Below are positions 35,423-44,084 of a stretch of DNA of 64,000 nt, in pieces. The stretch lies in NCBI RefSeq assembly GCF_947072475.1, contig NZ_CAMTIA010000003.1, positions 1 through 64,000 on the forward strand, given 5' to 3'. The notes under the pieces were generated by a model, which saw nothing but the letters and a program-made list of their open reading frames with translations, searched no databases and had not been told where the DNA came from. Within the stretch, counting starts at the first letter, position 1, and each line of letters begins with the position of its first letter. The position numbers were made by a program, and so were the translations under genes. Source of the stretch: an uncultured Deefgea sp. GTDB taxonomy: Bacteria > Pseudomonadota > Gammaproteobacteria > Burkholderiales > Chitinibacteraceae.

Positions 35423-36430
35423 ATGTGCTGTCGATTGCTTATTCCCAATTGGCTGGCTGGCTTACTTGCCACTGGCGTCTTGCTGATCCTGCTGGTGTTC
35501 ACCGCCAGCCATGGCGCAGTGCAAATTCCCCTGTCGGCCATTCCCGACTTATTGCTAATGAACGCGCCGTTATTGAGCGATGAGCAACAATTTTGGCGTG
35601 ATGTCTTGCTCGAAATCCGCCTACCTCGCGTGCTGTTCGCCGCTTTAGCCGGTGGCGTATTGGCACTGGCTGGCGCGACGATGCAAGCTTTGTTTCGCAA
35701 TCCATTAGCCGAGCCGGGCCTGATAGGTATATCGTCGGGCGCGTCTCTGGGTGCGGTCTCTGCGATTGTACTGGGGGGGGGTAGTTTTGCTATTTTAGCG
35801 CCTGCGGCTTTTTTAGGTAGTATTTTAGCCACCGCTTTGGCGTATCACCTTGGGCGACGTTATGCCGGCATGGCCGGTTTATTACTCGCGGGCATTGCAA
35901 TTAACGCCATTTGCGGCAGTTTAATGGGCCTATTTACTTATTTGGCCGATGACAATCAACTACGCAGCCTAACTTTTTGGAATATGGGTAGTTTAGCGGG
36001 CGCCACGTGGCAGCGTTTAGCGCTGCTTGGGCCGTTTTTATTGCTGATTTCGATCTGGATTATGCGCTACTGGCGTGCCATGAATGCGCTGCTACTTGGT
36101 GAGCGCGAAGCCTTGCATCTGGGTTTTGCGATTAAAGGCTTACGCCGAAAACTGATTGTTTTAGTGGCGCTATTAATTGGTCCTTTAGTCGCCGCCACCG
36201 GTGGGATTGGCTTTGTCGGTTTGGTGGTGCCGCATTGCGCACGCATGCTGTTGGGCGCCGATCATCGGCGCTTATTACCCGCCTCATTTTTACTCGGCGC
36301 CATCGCTTTAGTGCTGGCCGATTATATTGCGCGCATCGCCGTAGTCCCTGCCGAACTGCCGATTGGCGTTGTTACCAGCTTAATTGGCGGACCGTTTTTT
36401 CTTTGGCTATTACTTAGCCGCAAGTCTTAA
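35423..36430 (+). CDS. hmuU: Heme ABC transporter permease HmuU
   Basis: A 335-residue FecCD-type inner-membrane permease with about nine or ten helices. Family hallmarks are LPRVLFAALAGGVLALAGAT, FRNPLAEPGLIGISSGASLG and, later, TGGIGFVGLVVPHCARMLLG. It partners HmuV and receives heme from HmuT. An uninterrupted run of nine G (35773-35781) encodes the glycines near residue 118; slippage there would shift the frame and inactivate the protein. The start directly follows the hmuT stop, indicating translational coupling. Confidence 0.92.
   Translation: MCCRLLIPNWLAGLLATGVLLILLVFTASHGAVQIPLSAIPDLLLMNAPLLSDEQQFWRDVLLEIRLPRVLFAALAGGVLALAGATMQALFRNPLAEPGLIGISSGASLGAVSAIVLGGGSFAILAPAAFLGSILATALAYHLGRRYAGMAGLLLAGIAINAICGSLMGLFTYLADDNQLRSLTFWNMGSLAGATWQRLALLGPFLLLISIWIMRYWRAMNALLLGEREALHLGFAIKGLRRKLIVLVALLIGPLVAATGGIGFVGLVVPHCARMLLGADHRRLLPASFLLGAIALVLADYIARIAVVPAELPIGVVTSLIGGPFFLWLLLSRKS
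35773..35781 (+). repeat. G9 homopolymer in hmuU
   Basis: Nine consecutive G residues within codons for Leu-Gly-Gly-Gly. Tracts of this length and base are classic slippage sites in Neisseriales genes, including heme receptor genes. Confidence 0.9.
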
Positions 36431-36438
36431 GTTGATTT

Positions 36439-37227
36439 ATGTTATCTCTCGATCACGTTTCTTTTTCGCGCTGCCATCGGCCGATTTTAAATCAGGTGTC
36501 ACTGGCGATTCCTGCTGGCGAATTTACCGCCATTCTAGGGGCCAATGGCGCAGGGAAATCCACACTATTGTCTTTACTCGCTGGCGAGCTCACGCCCCAG
36601 CACGGCCATGTGCGCTGGGCTGGGCAAGATTTGCGTGAATTAGCGAATTCGCAATTGGCGCGTGTTCGCGCCGTGTTGCCGCAAAATCCCGGGCTGGGGT
36701 TTAATTTATCGGTCGATGAAGTGATTGCCATGGGCGCATACCCGTTTGCCGAATTGTCGCCATCGGCCGTTGCCGAGGTGATTCAGGCGGCGCAGCAATG
36801 GGCCGATGTTAGCCACCTCACTGGGCGGCGCTACCCGACTTTATCGGGCGGCGAGCAGCAGCGCGTGCAATTTGCCCGTGTGTTGGTGCAAGCCTTGGCA
36901 GCGCAACAAGCGGGGGAATATCGCTGTGTGTTGCTGGATGAACCCACGTCGAGTTTGGATCCGCTGCATCAACATGGCTTATTGGCTGCGGCGCAAAAAC
37001 TGGCGCAAGAAGCCGGCATTGCGGTGGTTGCGGTCTTGCATGATGTGAATTTGGCTGCGCGATATTGCAGCCGTATTACCATGCTCGCCAAGGGCAGCAT
37101 TATCGCCAGCGGTATACCCTGCGATGTTTTAACTCCGGATCATTTACAGCAAACGTATCAACTGGCCGCCACCGTGATTGCCCATCCACAAGACCCGAAG
37201 CGGCCTTTGGTGTTATTTGACTGCTAG
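36439..37227 (+). CDS. hmuV: Heme ABC transporter ATPase HmuV
   Basis: A 262-residue cytosolic ATPase with Walker A GANGAGKST at residues 34-42, signature LSGGEQQRVQFARVLV and Walker B VLLDEPTSSLDPLHQ. This is the iron-siderophore/heme subclass, which lacks a C-terminal regulatory domain. It follows hmuU by eight bases and closes the hmuRSTUV operon. No strong terminator is visible after it, so some transcripts may continue into hutW. Confidence 0.93.
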   Translation: MLSLDHVSFSRCHRPILNQVSLAIPAGEFTAILGANGAGKSTLLSLLAGELTPQHGHVRWAGQDLRELANSQLARVRAVLPQNPGLGFNLSVDEVIAMGAYPFAELSPSAVAEVIQAAQQWADVSHLTGRRYPTLSGGEQQRVQFARVLVQALAAQQAGEYRCVLLDEPTSSLDPLHQHGLLAAAQKLAQEAGIAVVAVLHDVNLAARYCSRITMLAKGSIIASGIPCDVLTPDHLQQTYQLAATVIAHPQDPKRPLVLFDC

Positions 37228-37458
37228 TTAGGCGCAATCAGCGCGTTACCACTCAGCGTTGCAAGCATTGGTTGGATACAAGCTGCAGACGACAAACAGC
37301 GCAGCGATACGCTCGCACCCGTGCGCCACACGAATTGGCTGAACGCCAAAACCCGGCACCAAAATCCAAGTGCCGCAGTGCCAGCAAGCTGGTTCAGCGC
37401 TTTGGTTTAGCCTCGATCGAATTTGAATTGATTTAAATCAAAAATTTTAACTCAATTC

Positions 37459-37479
37459 AAATGATAATGAATATCATTA
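37459..37479. promoter_or_regulatory. Fur-like box 3 (hutW promoter)
   Basis: AAATGATAATGAATATCATTA has perfect arms AATGATA (37460-37466) and TATCATT (37472-37478) and is the best Fur match in the window. It ends 17 bases before the hutW start, where Fur would block transcription. Confidence 0.75.
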
Positions 37480-37496
37480 ATATTTAGAAAATACCC

Positions 37497-38765
37497 ATGA
37501 CTCTCGCCCTACACCACCCAAACGACGTACTCCCCGATGCATTTAAAGAGCGCAAAGCACTGATGCCGATGTGGGGCGCTAATCCGATTGCTGCTGAACA
37601 ATGGCCGCAGATGCAAGCCACACTGACGCAAGCGGCTATTAGCGACGGCGCTTTGGCTTATTTTCATATTCCGTTTTGCGCCAATCACTGCGTTTTTTGC
37701 GGTTTTTATCGCAATGCATGGCAAGAAAAACACGGCGCGCCCTATGTCGATCGACTGATTGCCGAGCTCGCTCAAGATGCCAGCAGCCGCCCTGCTGGTG
37801 GCCGTATTCAAGCTGTGTATTTTGGCGGCGGCACGCCAACGGCACTCTCTGCCAACGATTTAACGCGACTATTAAGCGCAGCTCGGCAGTATTTACCGCT
37901 GACTGACGATTGCGAAATCACCATTGAAGGGCGGATTTCGCATTTTGACCGCGATAAAGTCAACGCTTGCCTCGCAGCAGGTGCCAACCGAATCTCGATT
38001 GGCGTGCAAAGTTTTGATAGCCAACTGCGCCGCCGCCTAGGCCGCCACCATAGCGGCGAAGCCGCTGCTGATTATTTGCGCGCTTTATGCCAAGACTGCG
38101 ATGCGGTCATCGTGGCCGATTTAATGCTCGGCCTGCCCGGGCAAGACGATGAAAAATGGGCACACGATCTGGATGTGGCTTTGTCATTAGGCCTATCAGG
38201 GCTAGATATTTATGCGTTTAACGCTTTTCCTTCTTTGCCAATCAATCGAATGATAGAAAAAGGCGCGCTCAAACCCTTGCCTGATTTGGCCACACAAGCG
38301 CGTCAATACGCCTACGCCGTGCATAAAATGCAGGCCGCCGGTTGGGTACAAGTGAGCAATAGTCATTTTGCCAATCCGCAAAAAAACGAGCGCAATCGCT
38401 ATAACAGCGCGATTAAAACCGGCCACGATTGCCTCGCCTTTGGTTCGGGCGCTGGCGGCTGCCACTCTGGTTTGAGCTATCAAGTGCAGGGCGAATTAGC
38501 GGCTTATTTGGCCAGCACCAGCAAGCCTTTGAGCTATATCGCTGGCGTGAGCGATAAAAAACGTATTTTTGGCCAAATTCAGGGTGAACTTGATCGCGGC
38601 AGCTTGTCACTCGAACGACTCGCCGCCTACCCCGCTGCGCTGGAAAAAATCAATGAGTGGCAAACCGCAGGTTTACTCAACATCGATGGTCAACACGCTG
38701 CATTGAGTATTGCTGGCCGATTCTGGTCACCCACCCTCACCCGCGAACTTGCTGTATTACTTTAA
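37497..38765 (+). CDS. hutW: Heme-utilisation radical SAM enzyme HutW/ChuW
   Basis: A 422-residue cytosolic radical SAM enzyme of the HemN-like class. The cluster cysteines are C61, C65 and C68 in IPFCANHCVFCGFYRN, followed by AVYFGGGTPTALSANDL and IEGRISHFDRDK, RISIGVQSFDSQLRRRLGR. ChuW from E. coli O157:H7 opens heme without oxygen by a methyl-radical route, giving anaerobilin and free iron. This protein should do the same. The gene starts its own Fur-boxed operon with hutX and a ChuY-like reductase gene downstream. Confidence 0.9.
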   Translation: MTLALHHPNDVLPDAFKERKALMPMWGANPIAAEQWPQMQATLTQAAISDGALAYFHIPFCANHCVFCGFYRNAWQEKHGAPYVDRLIAELAQDASSRPAGGRIQAVYFGGGTPTALSANDLTRLLSAARQYLPLTDDCEITIEGRISHFDRDKVNACLAAGANRISIGVQSFDSQLRRRLGRHHSGEAAADYLRALCQDCDAVIVADLMLGLPGQDDEKWAHDLDVALSLGLSGLDIYAFNAFPSLPINRMIEKGALKPLPDLATQARQYAYAVHKMQAAGWVQVSNSHFANPQKNERNRYNSAIKTGHDCLAFGSGAGGCHSGLSYQVQGELAAYLASTSKPLSYIAGVSDKKRIFGQIQGELDRGSLSLERLAAYPAALEKINEWQTAGLLNIDGQHAALSIAGRFWSPTLTRELAVLL

Positions 38766-38782
38766 TGCTGTCTGGAGCCACC

Positions 38783-39304
38783 ATGAACCCCACTTTAAAT
38801 CCCGAACAAATGACCGCCCTACAAAGCCGCCTAGCCAAAAACCCAGGCGTAGTGCTCGAGCAATTGGCGACGAGCTTAGATTGCCCATTACAAACGGTGA
38901 TTGAATGCCTACCCAATACCCTGTGGCAAAAAATCGCTGGCAGCCAGTTTGTCCCGCTATTGGACCTGATGCATGCTTGGCACAGCAGCGTGACGGTGAT
39001 TAGCAATAGCAATGACGCCATTTTAGAATTTACCGGCCCCCTGCCCTACGGCGAAGTCAGCCACGGTTTTTACAATTGGCAAGGCAGTACCGGCTTACAT
39101 GGCCATTTGCGCTTTAGCCAATGCAGTGCCATTTATTGGCTTGAGCGCCCGTTTATGAATAAACCAACGGCTTGCCTGATTTTTTGCAATTTAAGTGGCA
39201 ATCCGATGTTTAAAATCTTTGTTGGCCGTGATGAAGCTGGCGAGTTGCGCCAAGATCAACTCGATGCATTACGCCAATTTTCTGCGCAGCAGAGCGAGGC
39301 GTAA
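38783..39304 (+). CDS. hutX: Cytosolic heme carrier HutX/ChuX
   Basis: A 173-residue cytosolic protein of the ChuX/HutX family. An N-terminal helical part (MTALQSRLAKNPGVVLEQLA) precedes the beta-rich heme-binding half with LEFTGPLPYGEVSHGFYNWQ and GLHGHLRFSQCSAIYWLERP. HutX binds heme and passes it to degrading enzymes. CTGGAGCC lies upstream of the ATG. It follows hutW by 17 bases and overlaps the next gene by one base (TAATG), so the three are translated as a unit. Confidence 0.9.
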   Translation: MNPTLNPEQMTALQSRLAKNPGVVLEQLATSLDCPLQTVIECLPNTLWQKIAGSQFVPLLDLMHAWHSSVTVISNSNDAILEFTGPLPYGEVSHGFYNWQGSTGLHGHLRFSQCSAIYWLERPFMNKPTACLIFCNLSGNPMFKIFVGRDEAGELRQDQLDALRQFSAQQSEA

Positions 39305-39945
39305 TGAAGCAACACGATCTATTGATTTTTGGCGGCGCAGCCAATACTGGCTGGCATTTAGTGCAGCACGCCCGCCATCAAGGTTTGCGCGTCGCGTGCA
39401 TGGTGCGAGCGGGTCGCGATACCTCGGCACTGACGGCTGCCGGCGTGACCATTTTGCAAGGCGATGCGTTTAATTTGATTGATTGCCAAAATGCCATTGC
39501 CGCCGCCGCCGCGCCATTATTAATCAGCCTACTGGGTGGCAAAAACGCCGAAGGTCGCCGAGTGGACGACATTGGCAATCTCAACGCCATTGATGCCGCG
39601 CAGCAAAGTCATCCATGTCGGTTTGTTTTGCTGACGTCTTTGGGCTGCGATGAACAATGGTCTCGTTTGTCGCCAGCAGCGCAAGCGGCATTAGGCCAAG
39701 CGCTGCAAGCGAAAACCCGCGCCGAACAGCATTTACGCCGCAGCCAGTTAGATTGGCTGATTGTTCGCCCGGGCGGGCTCACGCATCAAGCGGCCACAGG
39801 CCAGTATGTGATTGAGGACGACACCACAGCAGCGCAAGACAGTTGCGACTATTTACCCCGCGCCGACGCGGCGCAGGCCTTGCTAGCGCTGGCTTTGTGC
39901 TCAAACAACAGCCGAAAAATCATTACCGTATTAGGCAAAAAATAA
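39304..39945 (+). CDS. NAD(P)H-binding reductase, ChuY-like (anaerobilin reductase candidate)
   Basis: A 213-residue atypical short-chain reductase with a Rossmann opening (LLIFGGAANTGWHLVQHARH) and the LTSLGCDEQWSRLS and WLIVRPGGLTHQAATGQYVI segments of biliverdin-reductase-B-like enzymes. In E. coli, ChuY has this fold and reduces the anaerobilin made by ChuW. Its stop-start overlap with hutX and position in the hutW operon make that role the best guess. General SDR function cannot be excluded. A terminator follows. Confidence 0.8.
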   Translation: MKQHDLLIFGGAANTGWHLVQHARHQGLRVACMVRAGRDTSALTAAGVTILQGDAFNLIDCQNAIAAAAAPLLISLLGGKNAEGRRVDDIGNLNAIDAAQQSHPCRFVLLTSLGCDEQWSRLSPAAQAALGQALQAKTRAEQHLRRSQLDWLIVRPGGLTHQAATGQYVIEDDTTAAQDSCDYLPRADAAQALLALALCSNNSRKIITVLGKK

Positions 39946-40002
39946 TCCATCTAACGGACGGCAGATAACAGTAGATTAAGCTGGCAGCTTTGATCTTAAA
40001 AA

Positions 40003-40043
40003 TTAAAAAAGGGTGCAGTTCATCAAGAACTACACCCTTTTAT
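40003..40043. terminator. Bidirectional terminator after the hutW operon
   Basis: GGGTGCAGTTC/GAACTACACCC (40011-40021 with 40027-40037), one mismatch, with A6 before and TTTTATT after; shared with the convergent lipoprotein gene. Confidence 0.88.
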
Positions 40044-40068
40044 TCTAGAAATACTGCAGGCACTAAAC

Positions 40069-40392
40069 TTACTGCGCTCGCGTGCTGTATTGATAACGAT
40101 CATGCACCAAGGGCTCATTTAAATGCGTATCGGTGAGCATAATGCCTTGCTTAGCGGCTCTAGCTTTCACGTCGTTGCGACAGGTCTCATCAATCGGCGC
40201 TGAAGCGGCGTAGAGCACCTTGCCACATTCACCGAGCACCGCACTAAATTGCGCAGGATCGATATTTAATAATGGATTTTGATATTTTGGATCAACCGAA
40301 TTGGCGTCAACTTGCGTCGTAGCAGGCTGATCACCACAAGCGATCAAACCTAAACACAGCAAACTCGCTAGCACTAGATTATTCTTTTTCAC
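40069..40392 (-). CDS. Small lipoprotein of unknown function
   Basis: A 107-residue lipoprotein beginning with GTG, with lipobox LIAC at residues 16-19. The mature part carries two cysteines (LGECGKVLYA, DETCRNDVK) that may pair, and a helical stretch KARAAKQGIMLTDTH. I do not recognise the family. AAGGAT lies six bases before the GTG. It stands alone between the heme island and the tRNA cluster; no link to heme is evident. Confidence 0.65.
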   Translation of the reverse strand: MKKNNLVLASLLCLGLIACGDQPATTQVDANSVDPKYQNPLLNIDPAQFSAVLGECGKVLYAASAPIDETCRNDVKARAAKQGIMLTDTHLNEPLVHDRYQYSTRAQ

Positions 40393-40632
40393 TGTCTCAT
40401 CCTTATTCTTGATTTAATCGTAATGTACCTGATTTAAACCCAGCTGACAGCGTAGCGAGATTGAATTAGCACCTAGCGTCGCAAAAAATCATCAAATTGT
40501 AAGATATGTCTTGCGAGTACACGGCTTGAGTTGACTGGATTGGGTCGTATTGATTTGATAGGCAAAGCGGGCAAAAGACATCGATTAACCATGTCTAACA
40601 GCGAAATCATCGCATAGCCAAAGTGACAGGCA

Positions 40633-40667
40633 ATAAAAAACGACTTAGCTTGCGCTTAAGTCGTTAT
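40633..40667 (-). terminator. Terminator of the tRNA operon
   Basis: AACGACTTA/TAAGTCGTT (40639-40647 with 40657-40665) followed on the minus strand by TTTTTATT. It ends 15 bases past the last tRNA. Confidence 0.88.
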
Positions 40668-40679
40668 TTATTCGAATTT

Positions 40680-40754
40680 TGGCGTTCCCACGGGGAATCG
40701 AACCCCGGCCGCCGCCGTGAAAGGGCAGTGTTCTAACCGCTAAACTATGGGAAC
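40680..40754 (-). tRNA. tRNA-Glu (TTC), second copy
   Basis: Cloverleaf with acceptor GTTCCCA/TGGGAAC, anticodon loop CTTTCAC (anticodon TTC), T-loop GGTTCGATTCC and encoded CCA. It differs at several positions from the other tRNA-Glu in the cluster, so the two are not a fresh duplication. Confidence 0.95.
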
Positions 40755-40780
40755 TGTGTAGATCTAATACAGTAAGAAAT

Positions 40781-40857
40781 TGGTGCGCCTGGAGCGATTC
40801 GAACGCCCGACCCTCTGGTTCGTAGCCAGATACTCTATCCAACTGAGCTACAAGCGC
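40781..40857 (-). tRNA. tRNA-Arg (ACG), second copy
   Basis: Acceptor GCGCTTG/CAGGCGC, anticodon loop with ACG flanked by CTGGCT and AACCAG, T-loop GCGTTCGAATCGC, CCA encoded. Identical to the copy at 40995-41071. Confidence 0.95.
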
Positions 40858-40897
40858 ACTGTGTTTCATTACTTTTAAAAACAACCAACTCGACAGT

Positions 40898-40973
40898 TGG
40901 CGTCTCCACGGGGATTCGAACCCCGGTCGCCGCCGTGAAAGGGCAGTGTCCTAGGCCTCTAGACGATGGAGAC
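40898..40973 (-). tRNA. tRNA-Glu (TTC), first copy
   Basis: Acceptor GTCTCCA/TGGAGAC, anticodon TTC in CCTTTCACG, T-loop GGTTCGAATCC, CCA encoded. The D-arm GTCTAGAGGCCTAGGAC is the usual form for tRNA-Glu. Confidence 0.95.
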
Positions 40974-40994
40974 TTTGTAAAACGCTTTAAGTGT

Positions 40995-41071
40995 TGGTGC
41001 GCCTGGAGCGATTCGAACGCCCGACCCTCTGGTTCGTAGCCAGATACTCTATCCAACTGAGCTACAAGCGC
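40995..41071 (-). tRNA. tRNA-Arg (ACG), first copy
   Basis: Same sequence as 40781-40857, with anticodon ACG and encoded CCA. The Arg-Glu pair is repeated in tandem, spaced about 215 bases apart. Confidence 0.95.
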
Positions 41072-41091
41072 ACTGTACAACTTAAAGTTCC

Positions 41092-41184
41092 TGGCGGAGA
41101 CGGAGGGATTCGAACCCTCGATACAGGTTACCCCGTATGTCGCCTTAGCAGGGCGGTGATTTCAGCCACTCATCCACATCTCCG
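41092..41184 (-). tRNA. tRNA-Ser (GCT)
   Basis: A 93-base class II tRNA with the long variable arm (GACATACGGGGTAACCTGTATC), anticodon GCT in CCTGCTAAGG, acceptor CGGAGAT/GTCTCCG and CCA encoded. First gene of the tRNA operon. Confidence 0.95.
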
Positions 41185-41198
41185 TTCAGGGAGACCGA

Positions 41199-41227
41199 AT
41201 AATATACACACTATCGGCCTCCGTCAA
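41199..41227 (-). promoter_or_regulatory. Sigma-70 promoter of the tRNA operon
   Basis: On the minus strand TTGACG (41222-41227) and TATTAT (41199-41204) are separated by exactly 17 bases, followed by a GC-rich stretch (TCGGTCTCCCT) of the stringent-control type just before tRNA-Ser. Confidence 0.85.
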
Positions 41228-41362
41228 CACTTCTAATTGAATATTTCTGATGAAATGTCGATTAACTACGTAAGCTACTGATTTTACAACAAGTGTATTT
41301 ATTAGCCTGAAACGACATTTTTAAATGCGGCCGCTCAAAGCAACACTTTATCAGCGCTTAAA

Positions 41363-42589
41363 TTACAGCGTACGGTCTAAACCAAACGCTTTATGCAATA
41401 CACGCACGGCTAATTCCAAGTATTTCTCGTCTAAAACGACAGAAATTTTGATTTCAGACGTCGAAATCATTTGAATATTGATGCCTTCTTCCGCCAAGGT
41501 GCGAAACATCGTTGACGCAACGCCAACGTGCGAGCGCATGCCCACGCCAACAATCGAGACTTTACAAATTTTGTCGTCACCCGAAACCGATTGACCACCG
41601 ATATGGCTTTGCACGCCTTCCAGCACCTTAATCGTGCGCGCGAGCTCACCTTTAGGCACTGTGAACGAGAAATCGGTGGTGCCGTCTTGACCAACATTTT
41701 GGATAATCATGTCGACATCAATATTGGCATCGGCCACTGGGCCCAAAATTTGGTAAGCGATACCGGGCTTATCAGGAACACCAATAACGTTGACACGGGC
41801 TTCGTCGCGATTAAAGGCGATGCCGGAGATGACTGGTTTTTCCACGGTAGAGTCTTCCTCGAAGGTAATCAGCGTGCCCTCGCCTTCTTCTTGGAAGGAA
41901 GACAACACGCGCAATTTCACATTATATTTACCAGCAAATTCAACGGAGCGAATTTGCAATACTTTTGAACCTAAGCTGGCCATTTCCAGCATTTCTTCAA
42001 AAGTAATCGTTGTTAGCTTTTTGGCTTCTGGCACCACGCGTGGGTCGGTGGTGTAAACCCCATCCACGTCAGTATAGATTTGGCACTCATCGGCTTTTAA
42101 TGCTGCCGCTAAAGCCACACCGGTGGTGTCTGAACCGCCACGACCCAAAGTCGTGATGTTGCCATCTGGATCAACACCTTGAAAGCCTGCGACCACGACC
42201 ACTTTACCGGCACTTAAATCAGCACGCATATTGGCATCATCAATATGCTGAATACGTGCTTTGGTGTGCGCGCTATCGGTCAAGATTTTCACTTGAGCGC
42301 CAGTGTATGAAATCGCATCGATGCCGATGTCTTTCAAAGCCATAACCAGCAAGCCAATGGTGACCTGCTCACCGGTCGAGACAATGACGTCAAGCTCACG
42401 CGGATCAGGATTGACTTGCATTTCTTTAGCGAGGCCAATCAAACGATTGGTTTCACCAGACATAGCAGACAGCACGACAACAATATCGTGACCTTGTGCT
42501 TTATGTTTGGCGACGCGGCGAGCCACATTTTTAATTCGGTCGGTGGTACCCACCGATGTGCCACCGTATTTCTGGACGATCAATGCCAT
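41363..42589 (-). CDS. lysC: Aspartate kinase
   Basis: A 408-residue cytosolic enzyme that phosphorylates aspartate, the first step toward lysine, threonine, methionine and diaminopimelate. KYGGTSVGTTDRIKNVARRV opens the kinase domain, LGRGGSDTTGVALAAAL is the substrate loop, and residues 265-405 form two ACT domains (IAFNRDEARVNVIGVPDKPG, KVSIVGVGMRSHVGVASTMF) that bind feedback inhibitors. Length and architecture fit the alpha/beta type found alone in Betaproteobacteria. It has no leader resembling a lysine riboswitch. Transcribed alone upstream of the tRNA cluster. Confidence 0.95.
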   Translation of the reverse strand: MALIVQKYGGTSVGTTDRIKNVARRVAKHKAQGHDIVVVLSAMSGETNRLIGLAKEMQVNPDPRELDVIVSTGEQVTIGLLVMALKDIGIDAISYTGAQVKILTDSAHTKARIQHIDDANMRADLSAGKVVVVAGFQGVDPDGNITTLGRGGSDTTGVALAAALKADECQIYTDVDGVYTTDPRVVPEAKKLTTITFEEMLEMASLGSKVLQIRSVEFAGKYNVKLRVLSSFQEEGEGTLITFEEDSTVEKPVISGIAFNRDEARVNVIGVPDKPGIAYQILGPVADANIDVDMIIQNVGQDGTTDFSFTVPKGELARTIKVLEGVQSHIGGQSVSGDDKICKVSIVGVGMRSHVGVASTMFRTLAEEGINIQMISTSEIKISVVLDEKYLELAVRVLHKAFGLDRTL

Positions 42590-42918
42590 GATTCAACCTG
42601 CAGGGCGGGATTAAAAGAAACAGACTAATTGTAAAGGAAGCCCCTCTACTTGGGGAGTGGCAATTGAATTGATTTATGAAGAATTTATTTAGGCCAAGAA
42701 TCAACAGCACGAATAAAACAAAAAAATGATTTAATTACAACACTGATGATAAAAATAATGCAAAAAAATTAAATACCCGATAGCCGCAATTTTCTATAGC
42801 ACTTTTCGGCCTGAGCTAATGCATTTAATTGTTAATGCCATCATTGATCGTTCGATATAAAAACGCCCCGGCTTAAGGCGAGTAAAACGTGAACGCCAAA
42901 TAAGATATCGGCCCGCTT
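42590..42918. other. Intergenic region between lysC and alr
   Basis: AT-rich, no gene seen. It must hold the lysC promoter at its left end; no terminator of normal strength after alr and no riboswitch-like fold is evident. Confidence 0.4.
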
Positions 42919-43989
42919 TTATAATGTATAAACAGGAACTCGCGCAGCGATCGCGCACATTAACTCATAACTTAAAGTCCCCGCAGCGCTGGCCACCTCA
43001 TCAATCGGCAAATGCGCCCCCCACAGCTCAACTGGACTACCGACATCGAGTTCGGGCCATGGCGTTAAATCAATGCACAGCATATCCATAGACACACGCC
43101 CGAGTAGACGCGTTCTTTGCCCAGCAACCCACACCGGCGTCCCTGTCGGCGCATGCCGTGGATAACCATCGGCATAACCACACGCCACAATCCCGATCTT
43201 CATCGGCACAGGCGCAATAAAGCTCGCCCCATAACCCACCGACTCGCCGACCGCGACGTCTTGGGTGGCGATCACTTCAGAGCACAGCGCCATCACCGTC
43301 TGCAAACCTAAGCTCGCCGCTGTTTGATCACTAAACGGCGATGCGCCATACAGCGCCAGACCCGGCCGCACCCACGTACCATGCGTTTGCGGATACGCAA
43401 ATATCGCCGCCGAATTGGCCGACGAGGTGGGTAATGCCAAAGATTGTGTCGCAGCAATAAATCGCTGCCACTGGGTATCAATCCCTTTGCTTGGCTCATC
43501 GGCGCACGCAAAGTGCGTCATTACCGTCACGCTGGTGACATTTTGGCAGCGCGCCAAGCGTTCCGCCCAAGCTGGCGCAGACTCGGCAGGAAATCCCAAG
43601 CGATTCATGCCGGTATTGAGCTTGAGAAAAACCGCAATCGGCCGACTTAATTGGGCCTGCTCTAACCATTCAATATGCACCGGTAAATGCAATGCAATGG
43701 CTAAATCAAATTCGGCACACGCCGTTAATTCAGCCGCACTAAACACCCCTTCCAACAGCAAAATAGGCTGCTGAACACCGAGACGGCGTAATTCAATCGC
43801 CGCATTGATTTCTAAAATGGCAAAACCATCGGCATCGGGTAATGCATCGACCACTCGCTGCACACCATGCCCATAGGCATTGGCCTTAATCACCGCAAAA
43901 ACGCGCGCCGTCGGCGCGCTTTGCTGAATTATTTGATAATTGTGTGCTAAGGCGAGTGAATTAAAGCGAGCTTGGATCGGGCGCGACAT
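42919..43989 (-). CDS. alr: Alanine racemase
   Basis: A 356-residue PLP enzyme that makes D-alanine for peptidoglycan. The PLP lysine is K35 in VFAVIKANAYGHG, and the second catalytic residue, a tyrosine, lies in GESVGYGASFIAPVP in the C-terminal beta domain. LNTGMNRLGFPAE and the VRPGLALYGASPF motif are diagnostic. It lies on the minus strand downstream of the DedA-family gene, 96 bases from it, and might be cotranscribed. Confidence 0.95.
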   Translation of the reverse strand: MSRPIQARFNSLALAHNYQIIQQSAPTARVFAVIKANAYGHGVQRVVDALPDADGFAILEINAAIELRRLGVQQPILLLEGVFSAAELTACAEFDLAIALHLPVHIEWLEQAQLSRPIAVFLKLNTGMNRLGFPAESAPAWAERLARCQNVTSVTVMTHFACADEPSKGIDTQWQRFIAATQSLALPTSSANSAAIFAYPQTHGTWVRPGLALYGASPFSDQTAASLGLQTVMALCSEVIATQDVAVGESVGYGASFIAPVPMKIGIVACGYADGYPRHAPTGTPVWVAGQRTRLLGRVSMDMLCIDLTPWPELDVGSPVELWGAHLPIDEVASAAGTLSYELMCAIAARVPVYTL

Positions 43990-44029
43990 ATTGGCTTCAA
44001 GATTAGAAATTCAGAAATAAGTACTCGTA

Positions 44030-44069
44030 CAAAAGCTTGATGACAAGACAAGGCGGCAAAAAGCTTTTG
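44030..44069. other. 9-bp inverted repeat between dedA and alr
   Basis: CAAAAGCTT (44030-44038) and AAGCTTTTG (44061-44069) form a perfect stem. There is no T-run; role unknown. Confidence 0.4.
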
Positions 44070-44084
44070 TTGAACGACTTCGAA

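Noticed and set aside
35239..35832. 197-codon minus-strand open frame over hmuT/hmuU
   Set aside because: Antisense to two clear genes and rich in Ala/Pro/Ser as expected for a shadow frame.
42590..42918. Lysine riboswitch upstream of lysC
   Set aside because: None of the conserved lysine riboswitch helices or core bases could be found in the leader.
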